This document shows, piece by piece, positions 1-10,125 of a stretch of 18,552 nt of DNA. The notes beneath the pieces were generated by a model. The model was given only the letters and a program-made list of their open reading frames with translations. It did not search any database and was not told the DNA's origin. Position 1 is the first letter of the stretch, and every line of letters starts with the position of its first letter. Where the stretch lies: NCBI GenBank assembly GCA_035547055.1, contig DASZVN010000160.1:1-18552 (forward strand), written 5' to 3'. The translations under genes were made by a program, and so were the position numbers. The DNA is from DASZVN01 sp035547055 (lineage in GTDB: Bacteria > Pseudomonadota > Alphaproteobacteria > Rhizobiales > Methylopilaceae).

Positions 1-1436
1 AGGTGCTCCTTCGGCGTGACGTAGCAGAGCATGGCGCAGCCGAACCAGCCGATCATCGCCGCGCCGATGCCCGACGTGATGTGGTCGTAGCCCGGCGCGA
101 TGTCGGTCGTGAGCGGGCCCAGCGTGTAGAACGGCGCCTCGTCACATTCCTTGAGCTGCTTGTCCATGTTGATCTTGATCTTGTGCATCGGCACGTGGCC
201 GGGGCCCTCGATCATGACCTGGCAGCCCTTGGCCCAGGCGATCTTGGTCAATTCGCCCAGCGTCTCCAGCTCGGCGAACTGGGCGCGGTCGTTGGCGTCG
301 GCGATCGAGCCGGGGCGAAGGCCGTCGCCCAGCGAGAACGACACGTCGTAGGCCCGCATGATGTCGCAGATCTCGTCGAAGCGCTCGTAGAGGAAGCTCT
401 CCCTGTGATGGGCGAGGCACCACTTCGCCATGATCGAGCCGCCGCGGCTGACGATGCCGGTGGTGCGGTTCGCGGTCAGCGGCACGTAGGCGAGGCGGAC
501 GCCGGCGTGGATGGTGAAATAGTCGACGCCCTGCTCGCACTGCTCGATCAGGGTGTCGCGGTAGAGCTCCCAGGTCAGCGCCACGGGGTCGCCGTCGCAT
601 TTCTCCAGCGCCTGGTAGATCGGCACGGTGCCGATCGGCACCGGGGAATTGCGGATGATCCATTCGCGGGTGTTGTGGATGTTCCGCCCGGTCGAAAGGT
701 CCATCACCGTGTCGGCGCCCCAGCGGATCGCCCACACCATCTTGTCGACCTCCTCCGCGACCGACGAGGTGACCGCCGAGTTGCCGATATTGGCGTTGAT
801 CTTGACCAGGAAGTTGCGGCCGATCGCCATCGGCTCGAGCTCGGCGTGGTTGATGTTGGCGGGGATGATCGCGCGGCCGCGGGCGACCTCGTCGCGGACG
901 AACTCGGGCGTGACGAAGGCGGGGATGGCGGCGCCGAAGCTCTCGCCCTGGGCCAGCGTCGCCTCGGCGTTCTCCAGCGCCTTGCGGCGTCCGAGATTCT
1001 CGCGCTCGGCGACGTAGCGCATCTCCTTGGTGACGATGCCGAGGCGGGCGAACTCGTATTGCGTCACCGGCTGGCCGGGGAGGCCGCGGAGCGGGCGGTG
1101 CGTGGTCGGGAAGGCACGGGCGAGGTGGTCCTTGCCGACGCTGCCGTTGTCCTCGGGCCGGATGACGCGGCCGTCATAGTCCTCGACGCCGCCGCGCTCG
1201 CGCACCCATTGCTGGCGGGCGCGGCCGAGGCCCTGGTCGACGTCGATCGCGGCGTCCGGGTCGGTATAGGGGCCGGAGGTGTCGTAGACCCGGACCGGCG
1301 GCTCCAGCTTGTCGGTGAGGTCGATCTCGCGGACGGGCACGCGGAGCTCGCCGAGATAGACTTTTCGCGACGCCGGCAGCGGCCCGGTGGTGACGGAGGG
1401 CTCGACGAGATCTTTGGGCGGGAACGGCTTGTTCAC
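1..1436 (-). CDS. thiC: Phosphomethylpyrimidine synthase ThiC, 5' part (cut by window edge)
   Basis: ThiC is the radical-SAM enzyme that turns aminoimidazole ribotide into HMP phosphate, the pyrimidine half of thiamine, in the cytoplasm. The first 478 codons are present; the frame is still open at base 1. Recognisable family segments on the minus strand include GDGLRPGSIADANDRAQF, the MIEGPGHVPMHK segment, LGPLTTDIAPGYDHI, and CYVTPKEHL at the window edge. The C-terminal cysteine motif that holds the [4Fe-4S] cluster lies outside the window, so catalytic completeness cannot be judged. The start is a GTG at 1436 followed by the product MNKPFPPKDL; a GGAGG Shine-Dalgarno sequence sits 7 bases upstream. 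A TPP riboswitch precedes the gene, which fits thiamine feedback control. Identification is secure. Confidence 0.97.
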   Translation of the reverse strand, partial: MNKPFPPKDLVEPSVTTGPLPASRKVYLGELRVPVREIDLTDKLEPPVRVYDTSGPYTDPDAAIDVDQGLGRARQQWVRERGGVEDYDGRVIRPEDNGSVGKDHLARAFPTTHRPLRGLPGQPVTQYEFARLGIVTKEMRYVAERENLGRRKALENAEATLAQGESFGAAIPAFVTPEFVRDEVARGRAIIPANINHAELEPMAIGRNFLVKINANIGNSAVTSSVAEEVDKMVWAIRWGADTVMDLSTGRNIHNTREWIIRNSPVPIGTVPIYQALEKCDGDPVALTWELYRDTLIEQCEQGVDYFTIHAGVRLAYVPLTANRTTGIVSRGGSIMAKWCLAHHRESFLYERFDEICDIMRAYDVSFSLGDGLRPGSIADANDRAQFAELETLGELTKIAWAKGCQVMIEGPGHVPMHKIKINMDKQLKECDEAPFYTLGPLTTDIAPGYDHITSGIGAAMIGWFGCAMLCYVTPKEH

Positions 1437-1441
1437 GGCGG

Positions 1442-1472
1442 CCTCCGTACGCTTGCGATGGGACGGCGGAGG
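1442..1472 (-). promoter_or_regulatory. Shine-Dalgarno / anti-Shine-Dalgarno pair of thiC (riboswitch expression platform)
   Basis: On the minus strand the ribosome-binding sequence CGGAGG (1442-1447) is exactly complementary to CCTCCG (1467-1472), which lies between it and the TPP aptamer. Pairing would hide the ribosome-binding site. I see no intrinsic terminator with a T-run between the aptamer and the start codon. This fits translational control by the riboswitch. The pairing is seen in the sequence; its regulatory use is inferred. Confidence 0.55.
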
Positions 1473-1488
1473 GCGGCTTGCGGGATAC

Positions 1489-1594
1489 GCCCGTCCCTTC
1501 GCCGGAATGACCCGGATCAGGTTCAAAGGGTTGTCGCGGCGGCCGCGTGGCCCGGCGATCTCTCAGTCCCCTCGCGGGACACCCCTCGGCACTC
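1489..1594 (-). promoter_or_regulatory. TPP riboswitch (THI-box)
   Basis: The minus strand carries the conserved thi-box blocks in order: GAGGGGTGTCCC, the CTGAGA pyrimidine-sensor segment, then ACCCTTTGAACCTGATC, CGGGTCATTCC and GGCGAAGGGA. These are the hallmark aptamer sequences that bind thiamine pyrophosphate. It sits about 50 bases upstream of thiC in the sense orientation. A TTGACT hexamer at 1625-1630, overlapping the vapC stop, could be the -35 of the thiC promoter, but I cannot find a convincing -10. The outer boundaries are approximate. Confidence 0.96.
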
Positions 1595-1626
1595 GCTGGC
1601 CATGCTCTGCCGGTCGGGCTGGACAG

Positions 1627-2022
1627 TCAAGGCGCCTCCGCCGCGTGGCCGAGCCCTGCGAGGCGCCTTACGGCCTTTCTGTCGAACGACAGGAAAACCT
1701 CGCCGCCGAGCCAGCGGCCGGTGTGATCGATGACGCCGTCGGCGAAATCGCCGCCAGCCTCCAGCACCGCGAGCCCGGCCTCGGCCGCCGGCCGATCGAC
1801 CGCGACGTTCGCGGCATCGATCAGTCGCCGCAGCGCCTCGGCGATCTCGAGAGCTGCGATGCCGTAGCCCTGCGCGAGCACCCAGACGAACTCGCACAAC
1901 GCCGGCAGGGGCAGCGCGACCAGATCGGCGCCGGCGAGCGCGGCCTGGGCTCGGCGCGCCTGGGCGGGATCGTCCTCGGTGACCACCCGGACGAGGATGT
2001 TGGTGTCGGCGATGATCCTCAC
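1627..2022 (-). CDS. vapC: PIN-domain ribonuclease toxin (VapC family)
   Basis: This 131-residue protein is a PIN-domain RNase, the toxin of a type II toxin-antitoxin pair; VapC toxins usually cleave tRNA or rRNA. The four acidic positions of the PIN active site are present: D6 (ADTN), E44 (LCEFVW), D95 (GGDFAD) and D114 (SFDRKA). The length is normal for the family. The start is GTG at 2022; it overlaps the stop of the antitoxin gene by the four bases GTGA, and no good ribosome-binding site is seen, so translation is probably coupled to the antitoxin. The gene ends about 33 bases before the thiC riboswitch. The catalytic set is intact, so I expect an active toxin. Its RNA target cannot be told from sequence. 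Confidence 0.9.
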   Translation of the reverse strand: MRIIADTNILVRVVTEDDPAQARRAQAALAGADLVALPLPALCEFVWVLAQGYGIAALEIAEALRRLIDAANVAVDRPAAEAGLAVLEAGGDFADGVIDHTGRWLGGEVFLSFDRKAVRRLAGLGHAAEAP

Positions 2023-2270
2023 CGCCGGCCGGCCCAGCCGCGGGCGGCGATCTCGCCGATCTCCTCGATGGTCAGCGTCGGGCCGCGATCGCGCCTGAAA
2101 AGCCCGAAGGTGTCTTCGATCCGGCCAGCGGGCCGCGCCGCCCGTACTTCGATGCGGCCATCGGGCAGCTTCGACACGGCAATCCGGTCGCCCGGGCCGA
2201 CACCGAGATGACGGAGCAGGTCCTGGCGCAGGGTGACTTGGCCCTTGGCGGTGACGGTCAGGGTATTCAT
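2019..2270 (-). CDS. vapB: AbrB/SpoVT-fold antitoxin (VapB family)
   Basis: This 83-residue protein has an N-terminal swapped-hairpin AbrB DNA-binding domain (residues 2-45; TVTAKGQVTLRQDLLRHLGV, then GDRIAV and GRIEV). A C-terminal tail of about 35 residues starting GRIEDTFGLF is probably the segment that wraps the toxin. The family binds DNA as a dimer and represses its own operon. The ATG at 2270 is chosen because the domain begins there and the palindromic operator ends 11 bases upstream. No Shine-Dalgarno sequence precedes it (the six bases before it read GAAACC), which suggests a leaderless transcript. It lies 59 bases downstream of hisG on the same strand but appears to have its own promoter. 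Confidence 0.9.
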   Translation of the reverse strand: MNTLTVTAKGQVTLRQDLLRHLGVGPGDRIAVSKLPDGRIEVRAARPAGRIEDTFGLFRRDRGPTLTIEEIGEIAARGWAGRR

Positions 2271-2276
2271 GGTTTC

Positions 2277-2305
2277 AAAGTAAGGCGAATTCGCCTTTCC
2301 GACAA
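2277..2305 (-). promoter_or_regulatory. vapBC promoter with a palindromic operator in the spacer
   Basis: A perfect 16-base palindrome, AAGGCGAATTCGCCTT, lies at 2282-2297. On the minus strand a -35-like TTGTCG (2300-2305) and a -10-like TACTTT (2277-2282) are separated by exactly 17 bases, and the palindrome fills that spacer. The -10 match is weak (3 of 6) and the -35 is 4 of 6. The -10 ends 6 bases before the vapB ATG, so transcription would start at or next to the start codon. The palindrome is certain; the promoter call and the binding of VapB/VapBC are inferred from how this family regulates itself. Confidence 0.6.
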
Positions 2306-2329
2306 GGCGTCTGTCCCGGTTTGTCGCAG

Positions 2330-3322
2330 TCAGCCCGCGTTCGTCGGCGCCGCGTCGAGCCGCGAAAGGAGGCGGCGCCAGAGGGGGTTTTCGGCCTCGA
2401 AGATGTCGGCGAGCTGGGCCACGGTCACCGTGGTCGCGCCCTGGGCGATCAGCCAGTCGGAGAGGGAGTAGGCGGCGCTCTTCGGCACGTGGAGGACGAG
2501 CGGCCCCTGCCCCGCCGCGCCGAACGGGGCGATGGCGCCGAAGCGGCGGGCGGCCTCGGCCACGGCGTCGGCACGGTCGCCCGAGGGGTCGGCGCGGACC
2601 TCGCGCCAGGCCCGGGCGCGGGCGGTGGCGCCGATGCGGCCGAGGATGGCGCGGGCGGCTTCGCGCGCGGTCTCGCCCCACTCGGCGCGGAGCGAGGCGG
2701 CGAGGTTGGCCTCGCTCGCGAGCACGACGCCGTCGTCGAGCACCTTGAGCGCGTTGGCGGCGAGCGTCGCGCCGGTGGTGGTGATGTCGACGATGATGTC
2801 GGCGACGCCCGAAGCGGGCGCGCCCTCGGTCGCGCCGGGGCTCTCGACGATGCGATAGTCGCCGACGCCGTGGCGGGCGAAGAAGCTCCGCGTCAGCGCG
2901 ACATATTTGGTCGCGACCCGAAGCGGCCGGTCGCGCCGCTCGCGGAAGGCGGCGGCGACGTCGTCGAGATCGCTCATCGCCGCGACGTCGATCCAGGCCT
3001 GCGGCACCGCCACCACCACCGTGGCGTAGCCGAAGCCGAGGCCGGTGAGGAGCGTCACCCGGGCGTCGGCGTCGGGGATGGTCTCGCGCACGAGGTCCTC
3101 GCCGGTGACGCCGAGATGGACGTTGCCGGCGCCGACCTCCTTGGCGATCTCGCCGGCGGAGAGGAACAGCACCTCGGCGCCCGGCACGCCACCGAGCTGG
3201 CCGCGATAGTCGCGCGCGCCGTTGGCCTGGACCAGGGGCAGGCCGGCGGCGGCGAAGAAGGCGGCGGCGTTTTCCTGGAGCCGCCCCTTGGAGGGCACCG
3301 CGAGGAGGAGGGGCTGGCTCAC
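2330..3322 (-). CDS. hisG: ATP phosphoribosyltransferase catalytic subunit HisG
   Basis: HisG carries out the first step of histidine synthesis, joining ATP and PRPP to give phosphoribosyl-ATP. The 330-residue product begins MSQPLLLAVPSKGRLQEN. It has the GVTGEDL motif (71-77), GATEGAP (163-169) and the PRPP-binding loop DITTTGATL (179-187). The start is GTG at 3322, overlapping the hisZ stop by four bases (GTGA), so the two are translationally coupled. At 330 residues it is longer than the classic short HisG of about 210-230 residues, yet it sits beside hisZ, the partner of short forms. The C-terminal 70-100 residues contain VLHVPKSAAYSL and a WRRLLSRL tail and may be a lineage extension. 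Identification is secure. Confidence 0.95.
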   Translation of the reverse strand: MSQPLLLAVPSKGRLQENAAAFFAAAGLPLVQANGARDYRGQLGGVPGAEVLFLSAGEIAKEVGAGNVHLGVTGEDLVRETIPDADARVTLLTGLGFGYATVVVAVPQAWIDVAAMSDLDDVAAAFRERRDRPLRVATKYVALTRSFFARHGVGDYRIVESPGATEGAPASGVADIIVDITTTGATLAANALKVLDDGVVLASEANLAASLRAEWGETAREAARAILGRIGATARARAWREVRADPSGDRADAVAEAARRFGAIAPFGAAGQGPLVLHVPKSAAYSLSDWLIAQGATTVTVAQLADIFEAENPLWRRLLSRLDAAPTNAG

Positions 3323-4455
3323 GGCCGGGCCTCCTCGAGCCGCTCCATCCAGACGGCGCAGCCGACGGCGGGCACCGGCGCCGGGGCGCCGAGCGTCTGC
3401 AGCAGGCCGTCATAGCGGCCGCCGCCGGCGAGCGGGCCGAGATCGCTCCGTCCCTCGGCGTGAAACTCGAAGACGAGGCCGGTATAGTAGTCGAGCCGGC
3501 GGCCGAAGGCGGTCGCGGCGTGCATCGCGGTGGTGTCGAAGCCACGGTCGGCGAGGAGCTGGGTGCGGCGCTCGAAGGCGTCGAGCGCCTTTGCCAGGCC
3601 CGCATCTGCCGCGAGACCTGCATTGTCGCGGATCAGGTTGCGGATGTCGGCGGCACATGTCGCGGGGGTGCCGGCGATGCCGAGATAGCGGCGCAGCACG
3701 TCGCAGGTCTCGATCGGGAGCGATGAGACGGCGGCGAGCCGGGCCTTCTCCAGGAAGCGGTCGGCGATCTCCCCGGCGGTGCGGCCGCCGACGGCCGCGA
3801 TGCCCGCGATCGACAGGAGATCCTCGACCACGGCGCGGGCCGCGCGGGGATCGGTGCCGTCGAGCGTCGCGAGCAAGGCGGTGTGGTTCTCGGCGGACGG
3901 CGTCGGGCCGGTCAGCATCGCGAGGTCGCGGCTGAGGCCGCCCTCGCGGGCGGCGTCGCGCTGCAGGCGGCGGCGCCACACCGGCGGCAGCTTCAGCGCG
4001 TCGAGCATCGCGGCGAAGAGGCCGAGATCGCCGATGCGGACCTCGGTCATGGCGACGCCCCACCGCGCCACCACCTCGGCGGCGCGGGCCATCACCTCGG
4101 CATCGGCGGCCTCGCGGTCGGCGCGGCCGAAGCTCTCCAGCCCCGCCTGCACGAACTCGCCGGGCGCGTTCTGGCGAAAGCGATAAACCGGGCCGAGATA
4201 GCAATAGGCCGCCTCGGCGGCCGGGTTCGACCCGGCGAGGTGGAGGAGCGCGGTCGGGATGGTGAGGTCGGGGCGGAGGCAGAGCTCGTTGCCCTCGGCG
4301 TCGGTCGTCAGATACATGCGCCGGCGGAGATCCTCGCCCGACAGGTCGAGGAACACCGAGGCGGGATAGAGCACGTTCGGCAGCACGCGCCGATAGCCCG
4401 CTCCGGCGAGGAGCTGGATCAAATCGTCCGGGGTCGGCGGCGCGGCGCGGTTCAT
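3319..4455 (-). CDS. hisZ: ATP phosphoribosyltransferase regulatory subunit HisZ
   Basis: HisZ is a paralogue of histidyl-tRNA synthetase without aminoacylation activity; it assembles with HisG and mediates histidine feedback. The 378-residue product keeps class II synthetase-like segments: CLRPDLTIPTALLHL (59-73), YRFRQNAPGEFVQAGLESFG (91-110), and a C-terminal FGRRLDYYTGLVFEF segment. I prefer the ATG at 4455 (MNRAAPPTPDDL), preceded by an AGAAGG sequence 7 bases upstream, over a TTG 18 bases further up. It is the first gene of a two-gene unit with hisG. No hisS lies next to it. A large palindromic element lies about 110 bases upstream of the start, between hisZ and the end of gyrB, so the hisZ promoter must lie in or close to it. 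Confidence 0.93.
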   Translation of the reverse strand: MNRAAPPTPDDLIQLLAGAGYRRVLPNVLYPASVFLDLSGEDLRRRMYLTTDAEGNELCLRPDLTIPTALLHLAGSNPAAEAAYCYLGPVYRFRQNAPGEFVQAGLESFGRADREAADAEVMARAAEVVARWGVAMTEVRIGDLGLFAAMLDALKLPPVWRRRLQRDAAREGGLSRDLAMLTGPTPSAENHTALLATLDGTDPRAARAVVEDLLSIAGIAAVGGRTAGEIADRFLEKARLAAVSSLPIETCDVLRRYLGIAGTPATCAADIRNLIRDNAGLAADAGLAKALDAFERRTQLLADRGFDTTAMHAATAFGRRLDYYTGLVFEFHAEGRSDLGPLAGGGRYDGLLQTLGAPAPVPAVGCAVWMERLEEARP

Positions 4456-4562
4456 GGCGGCGCCTTCTAGCAAGGCAGAGGCTGCGGCGCGACCGATTTC
4501 GCCCCGTGGCGTTACCGCGGGCGCCGGGCGCTATGCTCGAGCCTGGCCGATCGCGCTCTCGG

Positions 4563-4723
4563 CGTCATTCCGGCCGGAGCGAAGCGGATAGCCGGGATCC
4601 GGGGCCGATCCCGTGCTCGCAACCGGCTCCCGGATCGCGCTGCCATCTCGGGCTTGCCCGAGATGGCACACGTAGAGTGCGCAAATCGGGCAAGCCCGAT
4701 TTGCGTGCGCGTCCGGGATGACG
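4563..4723. repeat. Family B palindromic element B1 (CGTCAT ends, multiple hairpins)
   Basis: The 161-base element begins CGTCATTCCGG and ends CCGGGATGACG. Its right half holds two near-perfect hairpins. One has 12-base arms at 4642-4653 and 4656-4667 (GCCATCTCGGGC and its complement) with a 2-base loop. The other has 12-base arms at 4680-4691 and 4694-4705 (CGCAAATCGGGC and complement), loop AA. The left part is rich in CCGG/CGGATC motifs. It fills most of the 293-base gap between hisZ and gyrB, both on the minus strand. No T-run follows the hairpins, so it is not a standard terminator. The second hairpin recurs in element A4. Confidence 0.85.
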
Positions 4724-4748
4724 GCCCACAACGCTGCCGAACGCGGCT

Positions 4749-7175
<2,427 letters not shown>

Positions 7176-7193
7176 GGGGAAACCTTCGCGCGG

Positions 7194-7212
7194 GCGCACG
7201 CGCGCACGCGCG
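7194..7212. other. Alternating purine-pyrimidine tract upstream of gyrB
   Basis: Nineteen bases of strict G/A-C alternation lie 18 bases upstream of the gyrB start in the 133-base gap shared with the divergent SDR gene. Such CG/CA tracts can adopt left-handed DNA under negative supercoiling. The alternation is seen directly; any role in gyrB expression is speculation. Confidence 0.4.
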
Positions 7213-7308
7213 AGTCGCGACGCTAATGTAAGGTCGAACGCCGCCATTTTCACGGTCGCGGCGGTGGATTATCAACGCAATGCAGCAGTTTTTTGGGGAG
7301 AGCGTCAC

Positions 7309-8028
7309 ATGGGTCAGCTCGACGGCAAGACCGCCATCGTCACCGGCGCGAGCTCGGGCATCGGCGAGGCCATCGCCGCCGCCTTCGCCGCCGAGGGCGC
7401 CAAGGTCGCGCTCGCGGCGCGCCGGGCCGACCGGCTGGAGGCCTTGGCGGTGCGGATCGGCCACGGCGCCATCGCGGTCAGGGCCGATGTCACCAAGGAG
7501 CCCGACGTCCTGGCACTGTTCGAGCGGACGAAGGCGGCGTTCGGCCGGGTCGACATCCTGGTCAACAATGCCGGCATCGCCCGCCACAAGCCGACCGACG
7601 AGACGACGCTCGCCGAGTGGCAGGAGGTGATCGACATCAACCTCACCGCCGCCTTCCTCTGCGCCCGCGAGGCACTGAAGGCGATGAAGCCGCAGAAGAG
7701 CGGGCGCATCATCAACATCGGCTCGGTGTCGGCACGGCGGCCGCGGCTGCACACGATCGGCTACGCCGCCTCGAAATTCGGCCTGGAGGGCATGACCCAC
7801 TCCATCGCCATGGAAGGGCGGGAGCACGGCATCACCTGCTCGATCCTCCACCCGGGCGTCACCGAATCGAACCTGGCCGGCGACACCACCACCAAGGCAT
7901 CGGACAAGATCATGCCGGTGGTCGAGGTCGCAAAGATCGTGACGCTGATGGCCGCCCTGCCGCGCGACATGAGCTTCCTCGACGCGACCGTGCTGCCGAT
8001 CGGCATGCCGTTCCTGGCGCGGGCCTGA
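7309..8028 (+). CDS. SDR-family NAD(P)-dependent oxidoreductase
   Basis: This 239-residue classical short-chain dehydrogenase/reductase has the nucleotide-binding motif TGASSGIG (12-19), the structural NNAG (86-89), and the catalytic tetrad N111, S139, Y152 and K156 (GYAASK). Arg38-Arg39 after the second strand (LAARRAD) suggest a preference for NADPH over NADH. The substrate cannot be told: the family spans 3-oxoacyl-ACP reductases to sugar and alcohol dehydrogenases. The segment after the PG motif (HPGVTESNL) would cap the active site. The ATG at 7309 is chosen for the GGGGAG ribosome-binding site 8 bases upstream. It is a single gene, divergent from gyrB and convergent with the DUF255 gene; palindromic element A1 lies between the two 3' ends. 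Confidence 0.92.
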   Translation: MGQLDGKTAIVTGASSGIGEAIAAAFAAEGAKVALAARRADRLEALAVRIGHGAIAVRADVTKEPDVLALFERTKAAFGRVDILVNNAGIARHKPTDETTLAEWQEVIDINLTAAFLCAREALKAMKPQKSGRIINIGSVSARRPRLHTIGYAASKFGLEGMTHSIAMEGREHGITCSILHPGVTESNLAGDTTTKASDKIMPVVEVAKIVTLMAALPRDMSFLDATVLPIGMPFLARA

Positions 8029-8039
8029 CGGAGGGCCTT

Positions 8040-8110
8040 GTAGGGTGGGCAAGCGAAGCTTGCCCACGGCCGCGCCGGAGGTGGGCATCGCGTTGCGATG
8101 CCCACCCTAC
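8040..8110. repeat. Family A palindromic element A1 (two hairpins)
   Basis: This 71-base element is bounded by perfect 12-base inverted ends, GTAGGGTGGGCA and its complement. Inside are a hairpin with arms GGGCAAGC (8047-8054) and GCTTGCCC (8058-8065), loop GAA, and a second with arms GGGCATCGC (8083-8091) and GCGATGCCC (8095-8103), loop GTT. It fills the 84-base gap between the converging SDR and DUF255 genes and ends 2 bases from the stop codon of the latter. GTAG next to a hairpin at each end resembles the REP/BIME layout. Confidence 0.92.
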
Positions 8111-8112
8111 GA

Positions 8113-10123
<2,011 letters not shown>

Positions 10124-10125
<2 letters not shown>

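Noticed and set aside
3..1733. A long plus-strand open frame opposite thiC (576 residues)
   Set aside because: It is the high-GC shadow of thiC and its riboswitch; the minus frame gives a clear ThiC and the plus frame has no recognisable domain.
4563..4723. CRISPR array
   Set aside because: The repeats are palindromes of differing sequence without regular spacing or spacers, and no cas gene is present.
7176..7253. N-terminal extension of GyrB
   Set aside because: The added residues are Arg/Ala-rich from the alternating GC tract, and the ATG at 7175 has a ribosome-binding site and the usual GyrB N-terminus.
7269..7277. DnaA box (TTATCAACG) and replication origin in the gyrB-SDR gap
   Set aside because: A single site with two mismatches from the consensus, no cluster and no AT-rich unwinding region.
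8040..8110. Rho-independent terminator between the converging genes
   Set aside because: The hairpins are strong but no T-run follows on either strand; the same structure recurs at other places, including divergent gaps. Called a repeat instead, although it may still affect RNA ends.
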